DNA from: Rhexocercosporidium sp. MPI-PUGE-AT-0058
Taxonomy: Eukaryota > Ascomycota > Leotiomycetes > Helotiales
Assembly (NCBI GenBank): GCA_020746875.1
Contig: JAGTJL010000022.1
Span: forward strand, 620,001 to 684,000
Direction: 5' to 3'
Length of the DNA stretch: 64,000 nucleotides
Made by a program: the position numbers and the translations under genes. Positions within the stretch are counted from its first letter, which is position 1. Each line of letters opens with the position of its first letter. Positions 1 through 11,595 of the stretch are shown in pieces. The notes beneath the pieces were generated by a model that made no database searches, was not told the origin of the DNA, and was given only the letters and a program-made list of their open reading frames with translations.

Positions 1-874
1 TGGCTGCAGTTGCCAATATGGCATGCAATGTAGACCAAGAGCTCTACTTATGTCTCCTTCGAACACAAAGGTCCTAGGGCATCATGGAGGACCCCCATGA
101 GCTCCATGACCACTCTAGCGGGAACTATGTCTTTTCCTCTCACAGGGCCGATTCATCCCCACTACTTGCCTGATATGATAGCTCCATGGAGCAACATCCG
201 CTGCATGCCAGTGGGGCAGGATTCCCAAGAACAAAGACGCCACCAATTTGTTTCTGGGGTCCAGCGCAACGAGCAACAAAGAATTCAGATACCAAGCATT
301 TCCAAGAATGAGACAATCCACGCCAATTCTGACGTCTTAAACCCAAGGATGATACTACATAGGCCGCCTCGTGGTAAGTGGTCAAGGACGCGCCAAGCAA
401 GCGCCTCTATACTTGGCGCGCCTGCTGCACCAGTAAAGATGCTGAATATTCCCCATGTCTCGGGGACCAGAACAACATCTGGTCCCCAAGATATGTTAGC
501 TTGTATCAGCTGCAGACTCAAAGTTTAGATATCGACTTGAGTGTCGAATCTTGCCCACGCTCCCCACGCTCATCCCGAGGAGTTTCTTGAATGTGCTGTC
601 AGAGATATCAGATCTCCTCGCCCAGCCCAGCCCAAGCATTGGCGAGCTCGGCTAGTGGTGAGCACCTGGTGGAACGTAAACCAATCAACACATAAGCTGG
701 CGTTATCTCAAAGTGCATCAAGCCTTCCTTTATTAGATATTGATAGACATAATAGAGCAATCCGCGGCATCGATGTCGAATCCATCGCGTCGAATATCAA
801 CAGACAAAGGAATGCTTCTGGAGTCTTTGAAAAAGTCCGCTTCTAGACTTTACAGTTTAAAGTAGCCCCCTGCG
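1..874. other. intergenic, upstream of arrestin-like gene
   Basis: No convincing gene is seen here. Open frames exist on both strands (for example 97-528 + and 285-521 -), but they overlap one another, have no recognisable motif and do not join by splicing. The last few hundred bases are presumably the promoter of the gene starting at 875. Confidence 0.5.
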
Positions 875-2321
875 ATGAAAGTCACCATTCAGCTAGATCG
901 GCCTGTGGCTGATCAGCGTCTCCCATTCACATCGATGGATTATGTACGTGGCAATGTTATTCTCAATCTGCATCGTGCCGATGCAGTGTCAAGGATTGTT
1001 ATTGTCCTGTCAGGTTCGGCATCCATCTCGTAATCCACAGCCCTCTCTCATTTGGGATTACATCCAGCAGCTCATAGAGCACATGTCTAATTACCTCTTT
1101 TTAGGAAGTCTAATCAGCAGTGTTGTGGCTGCCGCGACCAATCCTCTAGATGGAACACTGCATGCTTTGAACTCCCACAAGGTATTTTTTCTTTTTCTCA
1201 GCTTCTTCTCCCAATTACCTAAAGAGCAACAATCTGATGTCTTTGCGCAGCTTTTCGAGGCTTGCCAGCCCGTCTTTCCTCCTCAAGACCTGCCCATATC
1301 ATCGAAAGGCTTTTCTCTGCCAAAAGGAACGAGTGCCTTCCCGTTTGCTTTACGCTTTCCAATCCTGTCAACCTGTAGTGATACCAATCATGATTGGATC
1401 AAGCATCTGAACACTAGCTTGCCACCCGTAATGAAAGTTCAGGCCCCTAGCAATGTGGCTAGCGGGGAAGCAAAATACTCACTGAAAGTCAAAGTCGAAC
1501 GACCAGGCAGGTTCAAGGCTGACTTGACTTCTCAGCTAGAGCTGAATTTCCTGCCTCTAGACCCGTCCTTACCGCCTCCAATGCTCAATCCTGTCTCAGC
1601 CAAAACTTCTAGATCGCTGCTCAGGACCTTTTCCGGTTCCAGCCCTCCTTCATCATCACCTCTGTCCAATCGGCTAGACAATAGTGCTGTGATTGTTGAA
1701 GCTTCGTTGCCTTCGCCCACAATACTTCATACCAAGCACCACTTACCATTGAAAATATTTGCTGTCATCAAGTCAACTTCGCGAATCCCAGAGCCGCCCG
1801 TAATTTTAAGGAACATCGTTATATCTCTTCGCACAGAGACCATCGTCACTGTTGGGCCAAACTCGACTTCGTGGCCCGCTTTTCATGAGATCATCAATAT
1901 TCCTGGATTGGATCTCGAGCTTCTCGAGGCACATTTAGGTACAGGAGAGATAGACAGTCATCTCTGGAAGAACGCCATCGTCCCAGAAGTACCGCCAAGC
2001 TTTACCAGCTGCACAGTAGTACAACAACACTTCCTTGTAGTTGCCGGTGGGTTCTCTTACGGTACCGAAGGACCTTTTCAGGTAAGCCACGTATCGTACA
2101 CTTCTTTGTTCTAAGCTTATTGGACTTTGTAGACGATCAAGACTGCCATCAATGTCGATGTGCACGCCGGAATGAAAGCTAAAATATCTTCGTCAGATGG
2201 CTTGGATCGTGGTGATGAATCTCCATTTGTGCCTTGGCGCGTTGGCTCAGAAAGACATCTGGGAATCATGAGGAGACCGGACTCAGTCTCAATTACTGGA
2301 CCACCACCAGCATACTTCTGA
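875..2321 (+). CDS. arrestin-like domain protein
   Basis: Proposed exons are 875-1013, 1105-1181, 1251-2081 and 2133-2321, giving 411 residues. The N-terminus (MKVTIQLDRPVADQRL) and the strand pattern ending in HKLFEACQPVFPP, then KGFSLPKGTSAFPFALRFP, match the N-terminal arrestin fold of fungal alpha-arrestin-like proteins. In that family these proteins act as adaptors linking membrane cargo to ubiquitin ligases or endocytosis. The protein ends in a proline-rich PPPAY, which resembles the PY motifs that bind WW-domain (Rsp5-type) ligases; this role is inferred. Introns 2 and 3 (69 and 51 nt) are well supported because splicing restores family-like sequence. The first intron uses an unusual GTTCGG donor and is less certain. 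A start at 942 would lose the first beta strand, so 875 is preferred. Confidence 0.75.
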
Positions 2322-2794
2322 AATCAGATGAAACAATTTCAGTTCGAAGAAGGGGGTCTATGCTGTCCAATTTGGTATCGTACGGTCACTATGACAATCA
2401 GGGCGAGACCAAACTTCCAGCATTGATCCGTTATGGATCAGTGAGCAATGTTTAAGTATAATTGTAATGGGCACACGACAATAGCTGGTAGCACAAATGT
2501 ACGGTATTAAGCGTATTCAGCGCAAGCTGAATATTGTGATCTTTTGGTCCAGTTGACGTAGTTGGTGAGAGCTTAACCTCAGCTGCATTACAATAAGACA
2601 TACAACTAGATGTTGTCCTCTAATATCCGACTGGTACCAGACATCCACACAGCAGATAATTGTACTTTTGGCCTCTTTTCACAATCAGCATCGTCTTTCT
2701 TCAAGCGCAACAGACCCAAGCTTTCCTGCCATACGCTGCTAACGAGATTTACGATCACCGCTATAACTAACTGAACTACCCAAGGGAAGGCGAC
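2322..2794. other. intergenic
   Basis: This is the 3' flank of the arrestin-like gene. I see no gene or repeat in it. Confidence 0.5.
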
Positions 2795-3106
2795 TCAGCG
2801 AGGCCCACGTTGGATCGATCCTGTCAAAAGTGATACCAAGCCGGGCTTTTGCAAGAAGGCTTTCACTTCTAAAACCGTCACTTGTTGATTCAATATCGTC
2901 TCTCTTTCCACGAGTGCACTGATTTCAAGCGTGTGTTTCTCCCCCGATACCGATACCTCTGTTCTCAGGTTGTTGAGGACTACGTCTGAGTCATTGATTT
3001 GCGCTTGAGAGTGTTCCTCAATCCAATCTATGACGTTTATTTCGTCTGGCTTCAAGTAAATTCGCGCGTCTTGCTTGGGCAAGCGATCTATCCCCTTAAC
3101 TGCCAT
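2795..3106 (-). CDS. hypothetical protein, possible gene fragment
   Basis: An ATG-started frame of 103 residues reads MAVKGIDRLPKQDARIYLKP at its start. It has a balanced amino-acid composition, unlike the chance frames around it, and no signal peptide or membrane segment. I do not recognise a family. It lies just outside the AT-rich transposase relic and upstream of it in base composition, so it may be a remnant of a gene truncated by that insertion, or part of the mobile element cargo. The ATG at 3106 is the first on this frame; the frame itself continues a few codons further upstream. Confidence 0.3.
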   Translation of the reverse strand: MAVKGIDRLPKQDARIYLKPDEINVIDWIEEHSQAQINDSDVVLNNLRTEVSVSGEKHTLEISALVERETILNQQVTVLEVKAFLQKPGLVSLLTGSIQRGPR

Positions 3107-3139
3107 TCCCCGCACAGCCTAAAATACGCTATAGCGACT

Positions 3140-5000
3140 CACTAAATTAAGCGAGCCTCACGAAATTCTCAACCCCCTTGTTTCCCTATACAAAATCACA
3201 CTTTTTAAAAGATATTTGTTTTTTATTTATAATGGTATTTAGGAAAGCACTCTTTATTATTACAAAAGTGCACTTCGCACTGTTTACAACCAAAAGTAGT
3301 CGCACTCCGACGACTAGTACGGCCAGAATTAAGTGTAATTTCCTCTATAGCAACTCGTTTTCGGGGTATAAGGTCCCAAATCCTTGCTCCTTTATAAGAG
3401 TGGCAATGGGCTCTTATAAGCATCTTAATAAGCTCGTGACGATGAGCAGGTACTTCAATTCCGTCTCCAGAGATACATAAATGTGCCCTTTTGCGAGGTC
3501 CTTTTATATCTTTCCCTATAGCTATTAATGACTCAACAAGCTGGATTCGGAAATCGTCTTGAGATCGAAGGTTAATAGAGCGTTCTTCTTCGTAATCGAA
3601 GTGACAGAGAATTAAATAATAGTTGGAAAGTACCATAATTAAAAGGAATTAAATAAGTCCTTAAATTAGGCCCCGGCGAAGACGACGCTCTCTATTCATA
3701 TACGCATATAACTAATCTCTTAAATTAATAGCACTTATATTCTGATTATACGCGTCGTATAACTATAGAATCCAAAGCTTCTTCGTAGCTTAATTCCTAA
3801 AGGGAATACGTGAGGTGCGAGCATTAAATGCTGATTCCTTCGGCCTTTAGCGTAGTCGTAAAACCTTCTTAATTCCGTCTTAAACTATCGACATAGCAAG
3901 AGCGAAAGCACTGTCTTTAAAACCTGTCTAATTGACCATATTCGATTCCGTTGGAAAGGCAAATACCGTCCCCTAAGGCATAGCGTTAGCCCCGTAATCT
4001 CCCTTTTTAAATCAATAAGATCTTAAAGGATTTCAGAAGAAGTACATGCTATACTAGTAGCATTAAAACCAAGGCGGCGAAGGTACTCAAAAAGCTTAAC
4101 GTTTGTAAATAAGTTATTGAGGTAAACGTGATATCGTCGTTTTAGTAAGAGGTTCAATAAGTGAGGAACCACAGACTAAGTTTTGTTTAAGTCCTTTGGC
4201 TTCGATACCCCAATTAAGCCATTACCCCTCCCTGGCCTATGGAATACCTATTGAAGGAAGAATCCTCGCTGTGCAATTACTTAAATCTTTAGTCCCGTTA
4301 ATATAAGTTTATTTGGAATTATTGTTTTCTCCTTTAATCTGCCTTAATATCGCTAAATAGCTTCGTCGATAGCTAGGTCTCGACCAGGGATTCAAAATCG
4401 ACAATTGACGTCTTAAATATAAGTATTTAAAGGCTCGGTCTTCTCGTACAGGTCTTCGACATGTGGCATATAAAGCCTAAATCTAGTTCGGAGCTCTTAG
4501 AATCGATTCTTTGAAAAGCACTTTGTAATTACGTAAAATAGCGTAATACGGTGTGTGCTCTAATAATCAGCGATTTAATTCATTAGTACCACGGTTATGT
4601 AAATATAAAATACGAGGTATAAATAAATCTCTTTACGTATAGTATTATACTATTTTAAAGCTCGAGATGCAGTTGTTTCCTTAGGAATAGGCCTAATATA
4701 TGCGTTTATAGCTTTAACCATTTAATTAACGATTTCTAGCGTATAATACTAAGTAAACAAAGTAATAAGGTCATTAATAGAGACCTCCTCTAGTAAGTGA
4801 AGCTCGAGATCAAAATCAAGGCAATCCATAGCCTTAAAATGCGTTCCCTTAGCTGTTAATGGAGGTTCAGCAGGCCGAAGGGTTCCTGCATTAGTAAGAT
4901 CTTAAACCACTAGGGCGGGCATCTTAGTAAGAAGCAAAAAGTGACGATTTTAGGTGTAAAAGTAGGTTTGTTTACTTCCTTTATTGATGCCCGGCCCGTA
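3140..5000 (-). mobile_element. AT-rich piggyBac-like element remnant
   Basis: The stretch around the transposase relic is markedly richer in TTAA and other A/T runs than its neighbours on both sides, consistent with RIP of a repeated element. A TTAA (the piggyBac target site) lies at 3147-3150, but I could not find a matching TTAA plus terminal inverted repeat on the other side, so the true ends are not defined. The limits given are where composition changes. Confidence 0.6.
3223..4922 (-). pseudogene. piggyBac-type transposase relic, RIP-degraded
   Basis: Conceptual translation from an ATG at 4922 gives about 566 codons interrupted by many stops, but the family is clear. Blocks seen in order are PGRDLAIDEAI (near 4360-4390), IPNKLILTGLKI, VIAQRGFFLQ followed by a stop then VFHRPGRG (near 4240-4290), YHVYLNNLFTNVKLFEYL (near 4090-4130), and a cysteine-rich end FGCKQCEVHFCNNKECF (near 3250-3300). 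These match the DDE domain and C-terminal zinc-binding tail of piggyBac transposases (DDE_Tnp_1_7 family). Stops sit where tryptophan or glutamine is expected, as C-to-T/G-to-A changes produce. The expected catalytic Asp of the (L/F)DN(L/F)F block is Asn (codon 4116-4118). The gene cannot encode an active enzyme. The last 137 codons (3223-3636) remain open. Confidence 0.85.
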
Positions 5001-5012
5001 ACGCTAAAGAGC

Positions 5013-6422
5013 CTAAAGTGCGGGGCTCCTTACAGGGGTCACACCCTGGAAAAGTGTGCGTGCGGCAGTTAAGGGGATAGTGTACTCTTTGGCCGTCAAA
5101 GTGTAATTCACCACGAACGCAATTCCTGTGCTGTAGCTCCGTATAACAAATAACATATGTATGTCCCCAGGAAATATTTCTGGAGATATTTGTACAGTTC
5201 TATCACCACGCTTCCAGATGCAGTCTCTTGGGGAGGGGGCTAGTAGATCCACCGTAGCACTGTTGCCAAAATCCTTGTCGCTGATCAGATCGATGCGATA
5301 AACATTCTTTGGGACAATTCTCGGCAGATTTTTGGCGATGAATATGGCCTTTGTCTTTTTCCCTGCCCAGTACTTCTCGGGTACCCACATGAACCCTGGA
5401 TTCCAAGCCCTACGATATATGTTCTCGTTACCGACGTACGCAATAGCGATTCCAACGGAATAATGGAAATCGCCTTCTTGATGGCATTCAAGACCGGCAG
5501 TATCATCATTTCTGATGCGAGCCTCGATGCTTAGGCCTCTGCTAGTCATTGAACACGGTTGGCCTCGAGAGGTACTGGGATATGGAACGATATCGCCTGA
5601 GTATCGAAAATTGGCAGGCGACTCGGCCAAAATACTCAAAAAGCCCTCTTTCAAATCCGATGCGCCTAAACCTGGGGTATAAGCTGTGTTGTTCAGATTG
5701 GATGTTGGAAAGACAGTCCAAGCAAAAAGCGAATGGTCATCAGTTTCCTTCAATATCTCTTCCTGCAGACGGGTAAACGCCCGTTGTCCCTCTCCATACA
5801 ATAGTGGCATGTTGACATTGAAAATTCCAAGAAGGGAGTAGGCCACATCTTCAAGTCGAGTTGTTTCCCTTTTAGATGCCCATGACATCTTTCTGGCGAC
5901 ACTCGCATTGTACCGGCGTGAGGGGTCCACCAAAACATCTTCACTGATAGAGGTTATTCTTGAGAGAAGGCTGACGAGTTGAATCTTAGTGCCGAGAATA
6001 TTCCAAAGTCCGTCATAGAACATGATATTTGTTGGAGCAACTAACTCTTGAAGCGTCCAGCCACGAGTGAACCATTTGCTGTTTTCGATGTCTTTACCTA
6101 CGATATCCTCGAGGTATGCGACGCAGACAACCGCTTGCTCATACCAGGTGTACATAGAATTAATAGCTTCTGAAAGCTCGGCGCTGCTAGTCTTGTCGAT
6201 GCAGCACGTATCTATCCAGACATATTCAAGCCCTTCCTTTTCTGCTTGCTGACTCGCCAGCTTGAGCTTTTTCGCCCCTTCTTTCTGGTGCCATGATGGT
6301 CCATTGATTTCCTCGAACGTCACCTCCCCACTCCCCCAGCAATGTGAGAGGATTGCATAGGGTGGGATCTGCGAGCCGAAGTATTCTTCGAGCTTCATCG
6401 ACTGAACGTTAAGAAGGCGCAT
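5013..6422 (-). CDS. HET-domain (heterokaryon incompatibility) protein
   Basis: A single uninterrupted frame of 469 residues. The three hallmark blocks of the HET domain are intact: PPYAILSHCWG (residues 20-30), EYVWIDTCCIDK (66-77) and SKWFTRGWTLQELVAP (115-130). Further conserved sequence (RLEDVAYSLLGIFNVNMPLLYGEG) follows. HET proteins trigger cell death when genetically different hyphae fuse, or in related self/non-self responses. This one has no NACHT or WD40 module; after the HET region come about 240 residues of unassigned sequence with likely beta structure. It resembles the short HET-E1-like proteins that are very numerous in Leotiomycetes and Sordariomycetes. The ATG at 6422 opens with MRLLNV, a typical start for this group. 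The stop is 91 bp from the presumed start of the transposase relic, yet the frame shows no RIP damage. Confidence 0.9.
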   Translation of the reverse strand: MRLLNVQSMKLEEYFGSQIPPYAILSHCWGSGEVTFEEINGPSWHQKEGAKKLKLASQQAEKEGLEYVWIDTCCIDKTSSAELSEAINSMYTWYEQAVVCVAYLEDIVGKDIENSKWFTRGWTLQELVAPTNIMFYDGLWNILGTKIQLVSLLSRITSISEDVLVDPSRRYNASVARKMSWASKRETTRLEDVAYSLLGIFNVNMPLLYGEGQRAFTRLQEEILKETDDHSLFAWTVFPTSNLNNTAYTPGLGASDLKEGFLSILAESPANFRYSGDIVPYPSTSRGQPCSMTSRGLSIEARIRNDDTAGLECHQEGDFHYSVGIAIAYVGNENIYRRAWNPGFMWVPEKYWAGKKTKAIFIAKNLPRIVPKNVYRIDLISDKDFGNSATVDLLAPSPRDCIWKRGDRTVQISPEIFPGDIHMLFVIRSYSTGIAFVVNYTLTAKEYTIPLTAARTLFQGVTPVRSPAL

Positions 6423-7047
6423 CTTGGTCGAGGATCAGAGACCCGATAATGCTATCGAGCTTAATATGGCTAAGGATTTAAGGTAAATGTAGTCTCGGAG
6501 CTGAGGCTCTCATGAGACCGAGAGTGCGAGAGATGAACGGCGCACTGCGAATAGAAACAGTTCAGATACTCTTGGGATGGTGGTGTTTAGGCAGTCCCTC
6601 AAGATGGAATGAGAGAAGTTGATTCGAGGTTTCTTTCCCCAGCCTTGCCAAATCCTCAGCCGCACGAGGCTAAATGCATGCGAAGTCGCAACGATTTTGA
6701 TTGGGCGCCATACCGAGCTCTTGCATAGAGGGACCAGTTCGCGACCGCGGGGAAATTTCAGCATCCAGAAGCATACCTTTTTGTAATAATTAGTTGTCAG
6801 TGAGTCTTAGGAAAGAATACAGTAATCTGTGTTGGCCCTTTGGCGAGAAATAGGGGCTCGCTCGCTAAGGTATTCGGAAGACATATTGATCTGTCTGACT
6901 CGGTGGGCTACAACGTGCTAGAGCCATTATTAAATTATTTATATGTAGTAAAAATGCAAAAACCCATCTGTGCGCCCGCTCCCTCATGTATAGTCTTTAT
7001 ATCTATCCAACTTTATAGTCTTCTACCTGAAAAAGCACGGATTGATC
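6423..7047. other. intergenic between HET gene and flippase gene
   Basis: Upstream region of the HET gene and 3' flank of the flippase gene. The small frames here lack recognisable features, and I see no RNA gene or repeat. Confidence 0.5.
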
Positions 7048-10000
7048 CTACCTCCCCCACACCACCTCCTCGTCCTCCTCTTCTTCCCGACCACTCCCAT
7101 CCCAACCCCCTTCCCCCCTCGCAATCCCCTCAAACCTCTTCTTCCACACCGGATCTCTCTCCAGCTCCTGAAAAATATCCACCTCATCCGGCCACCACGC
7201 AATCCTAATCGAGCTAACCGTAACCTCCCAGAGTAGCACCGCCGCAGAACTCACAATCAGTGTCAACCACCATAAAATACTCCTGCCGAAACGATCCACA
7301 AAACCGTGCTTCACGCCGTAGAATGATGTCGCGGGGTCGTAGACTTGGTTGATGATTAGATTCCACAACCACCAGCCTCCGATGCCGCAGAACCAGCCGA
7401 TAAATGATATGATGGTGCGGTTGTGCATTTCGAGGACCCTAGAAGGCATGTCAGTCAGCTTTGAAAGTCCTGGACGAATAGGGGGGAGAAGGGGACGAAC
7501 ATGAGTTTGGTGTTGATGACCACCACACAAATCGCAAAAGCCAATTGCCCAAACGCAAAAATATCACTCGAATCCACAAAGACGTCATTAAACTTCGCCA
7601 TCCCATACGCGAGAACAACGAAATAATATATCACCACCGCATCCGTGAGCGCCATGAAGTTCCACCATGCGTACTTCCACAGGTTGAATGCCCCGTTGTG
7701 CTGACCGCGACGATACAGTTCGGGCACGGCGAGGAGAGTCGAAGCTTGTAGGTCTTGGTCGAATATTCCGAGAAAGATGATGCAGAGTGCGCAGAAGATT
7801 ACGTTGATTACGGACCCGGACCAGTATTCGTACAACGAGGTTCCGGTAAAGCCGTTGTAGCCCTGGTAGATTGCTTGGGTGAGGAAGAACATCATTTCTT
7901 TCCTGCAAGTAAACTTGTCAGTTCATGCTTGCTGGTGAAATAGTAGAGACATACCAGAATGTACCCAGGATATACTTCCCTGTCCGCACATAGTTCCACC
8001 GCCCATGCACAAGGAGAAGCCGCTGCAAAAACCGGAACTGGCCAATGGAATAGTCCGAAGTTCGTGCAGCTTGCATTCCCTCTTTTCCAGAGATTCCAAT
8101 ACCGACATGTGCTTCCTGAATCATGGCGATGTCATTTGCGCTGTCTCCAATAGCCAGGGTGACCGACTTTTTAACTTTGGTGCGGATAGTCTTGACGAGG
8201 AACGCTTTTTGAGTTGGGCTTGCACGACAACAGATCACAGAGTTGGCCGCGATGACAAGCTCGAAGAACGGAGTTGATAAAGCTAGGTTGGTTTCGATGT
8301 CTGAGAGCGTTTGGCCATCGACCACAACCACAGAGTGCGCAACGTCGCCTTGGTGGATATCGTGTAATGCGGAAGCAATTGCCTCGCCGACGTTGTTCTT
8401 CTCATGATCCAGGACAATGACTTCGGAGTAGCTCGTGATCAGTTTACACGAGTGTCCGATATTGATGGCCGTCTCTCGCTTGTCTCCTGTCAACATCCAC
8501 ACCTTCATACCCGCCCTACGTAGCTTGTCAATGGTTTCCGGGACACCCTTTTGAAGCTCGTCTTCGATCGCCGTTGCACCTGTGAGATCCAATTCTGTTT
8601 CCAATGTCTCAGATGCTCGATCAATCAGCTCCTGTCGGTTTATGAGACTTGTGGATGCTTCATGGAAGAGCTTCTTCCAGGTCTGGTACTCTTCCTCGCC
8701 AAGGTACCGGTGGCCGTACATAAGTGTTCGCAATCCCTCGGTGGCAAAGTCATGGATATGCTTGAGTGTTGCGACGAGGGTGGCAGAATCATCAGACGCT
8801 ACAGAATGATCAATGTTGAGGTTGCCGAAGTTGGAAGACCTTCTTGAAACCATTGAAGGTCGCGGGGAATCGTGCAGAATGCGTCCAAGGATTTCGATGC
8901 TAGCTCGCCCGTCGGCTGTACTCCTACGACTGATGAGGGAAGGACGTCCAACTTGGCTCCTGGTACGGGAGAAGCTGGGACGGCTGAGACTTCTTCGTGG
9001 CTGGTCTTCGCTCTGGCGACGTAGTTCTTCTTGTGCTTCTGATCTCCGCTTCAAAGTCATGCTCTTACGGATCTCTGCATCCTTCTGAACTGCTCCAGTA
9101 GTAGCCTTGAGCCGTGGGATGATGGCGGAGTCTGCGCCTTTGCAAAACAAGCAGACCTTGCCGTCTGGGAACCGGATAATGATAGACATCCGCTTCCGCT
9201 TGCTGCTGAATTCGACAATATCTAGTACCTCGTAGGTCTCTCTAGTTTCCCTTTCACCATCTTTTGAGACGATCGTGATGGACTGAGAGGGCCTATCCAC
9301 CACAATGAAGCCTAGATCTCTTGCCGCTCTCACCAAAGCAAGCTCGTCTGGTGACATAGACTGATAATCAACACCGCCATCCTCCCGGGTCTCCGGCAAT
9401 GCCGTATGACAAAGGGCGATAGCAAGAAGAAAGAACCGTGCTTTCTTGACAAACGGACTATCGGTCCTGCGCTGCAGGTATGCAACGAGCTCTTCCGTGG
9501 TAGACTCACGCTTGGATGGCAAATCATATTGGCTGGTAGATGTTCTGGTCACTGTTGGTGATAAGTAAACGCGCCTACCTCTGAAACCAGAGTCCCTCGT
9601 TTCCGATGCAACTAGGGGGCCAACATCCGATATCTGCTTTGCATGTCCAAAAACCCGCGACTTCGTTGCCGGGATGCTTGTCTGTCCTGTCGGTATCTTC
9701 TCAACGACATCTTCTTTCTTCAAATCGAGATCATGAAGCCACGCCATACCAGCAACACTCATCTTGCGGAAGCGCATGATGTTCTCCGTGAGCGTGCCCG
9801 TCTTGTCGGAAAAGACGTGACTGATCTGACCCAATTCTTCGTTGATAGTATTCGTCCTTGGTTCCATTGGTGTATCTGTCTCGGCATCATACATCTCGAT
9901 ATCTCCCATCAGGTACATCTGACCAACTTTCACAATCTCCAAACTGATGTACAATGCGAGTGGTATCATGGTGCTGAACATGACAAAGGAGCTTGCGAAA

Positions 10001-11595
10001 AGCTCCCCACGACCGACAGAAGCGCCCATAAGGTAAGCAGCTTTGTTCTCTTCCTTTGATTTCCAAATCCCATAGGCTGCATTATTCAATCCTGTGAGGA
10101 TCATCACGAAGGATGCGATAATGACAACGATCTATAACTACGAGTCAGTGTGATTCTTCCTTAGACTGTTGAGACCGTAAAACCCTCCCACCGAAAGACT
10201 TACCTGATTGACAATCTTCTGCATCGATGGAGCCTTTGCTTTTGGATGCTTCATAGCGTTCATCCTGATCTTGCACTCCTCCCCAGAATTGATGACCATT
10301 CCGAATGCACATGTTGTATTCCTCAACACACTTCCTCGATAGATCACCTCATTTCCCGTCAACGGCAACGTCTCGTCCCCGATCGTTATCCTGCCATCGA
10401 AGTTGTACAAATCGATATTCGGGTCTTCCACGACGATATGCGCTTGGCAGCGAGGAACATCGTTCTCATCACGGCACACCTTCTGCAGCATAGGAGAGGC
10501 TTGCTTGGCTTTGAGATTGGATTCCCCATCGAGAGCAGCGGTGTCGATATATGCCATTCCATTTGGCCCGTCAGAGTAGATGAGAACCAAGTCGGCTGGG
10601 ATGGCATCGTCTCTTTCCAATTTGACAATGTCCCCAACTTTTACGGCCGACCATTTGACTTGCACCCATTCGGCTGCCTGGCCCTCAAGGCCTCGACGTA
10701 AAACTTCGACCGTATTCCGGTTTTCAACCCTGTCAAGAACGTGTCTTCGCCAATCATCGAATCCTTCCTTGGCCATTGCAATGCTCACAAAAGCCATGAG
10801 GGGTACAAGAGTACTGTAAGTACCTGTAGTACTGAACCCAGTAAGTTGCAAGACGGCGATACAGAGAAAGTAGAAATTCGAGACTCGTGAGAACTGGAAA
10901 ATGAGTTGCCGAGGCAGAAAGTTGTAGATGTTGTATCGACTAGACGTGATGGTGTTACCGATGTACGGTTTGCCTGTGCGTTCGTCAATCGGATCTTCGT
11001 CAGAAGATGGGTTGAGATCGATGTGTCGTCCGTCCTTACTCGGCGGGATATCTGTGGTCCGTGTGATTGTCTTGATCACTTGTGTAACGGTTGAAGAGAG
11101 TTTGGATAATGGTTTCTTGGGCGACCATGAGTTATTTTCCAGGGCGACAGGAGCTGAAGCCGAGTGTTTTCCATCACTCGAACTTTCCCGGTCGCTGGAT
11201 GAGATGATGGTGGCTTGAACATCCCCTCGCTTATGCCCGCTCTCCTCCTGGATCTCCTCAACAACCGAAGACTTCTGCGGGGGGCTTGGTGCAGGTGCAT
11301 CTTGATCAGATCGTGACAGATTCATTGCGAATGCAGCTCTTCGAAGAGAGAACCCGCGGCTCCGGGTTGCTGGAGCAGGAGAAAGCCATCTTGGTGTAGG
11401 AGCCAGGGTTTGCGATGTTGAGGAATGAGGAGATAATGGTGACGAGGCCAGAGGAATCCCACCCGCTAGACCAGGTCCATCTGATACTCCTGAATGTTGT
11501 TCATCAGAGTGCGCACGTATTTCATCGTCCTGGATATGGATCTGGACATCAGATGAGGCTGAAGATCCGGATCCTCCGGCAATGGGATGGCCCAT
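7048..11595 (-). CDS. P4-type ATPase (phospholipid flippase), Dnf3-like
   Basis: Exons 11595-10204, 10131-7955, 7902-7501 and 7438-7048 give 1453 residues. P4-ATPases move phospholipids from the outer/lumenal to the cytosolic leaflet of Golgi, endosome and plasma membranes. About 200 disordered, Ser/Pro-rich residues precede the first membrane segments (YIGNTITSSRYNIYNFLPRQ, FYFLCIAVLQLTGF). Then come the actuator motif DGES (356-359), the phosphorylation site DKTGT (Asp about 573), KGADSAI and MLTGDKRETAINIGHSCKLI in the N and P domains, the hinge motif, and C-terminal membrane helices including LEMHNRTIISFIGW. The overall layout and the Ser/Arg-rich insert in the N domain fit the Dnf3 branch; that assignment is by pattern only. 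The P-domain motif near 1126 reads GDSAND where GDGAND is usual. Splice joins restore FWKEMMFFLT and NTKLMVLEMHNR. The third intron has a weak GTTCGT donor. Confidence 0.92.

Noticed and set aside
97..846. Open frames on both strands at the window start
   Set aside because: They overlap each other antisense and have no motif or splice connection.
6840..7236. Pro-rich + strand frames
   Set aside because: They mirror the Glu/Asp/Gly-rich C-terminus of the flippase gene on the opposite strand.
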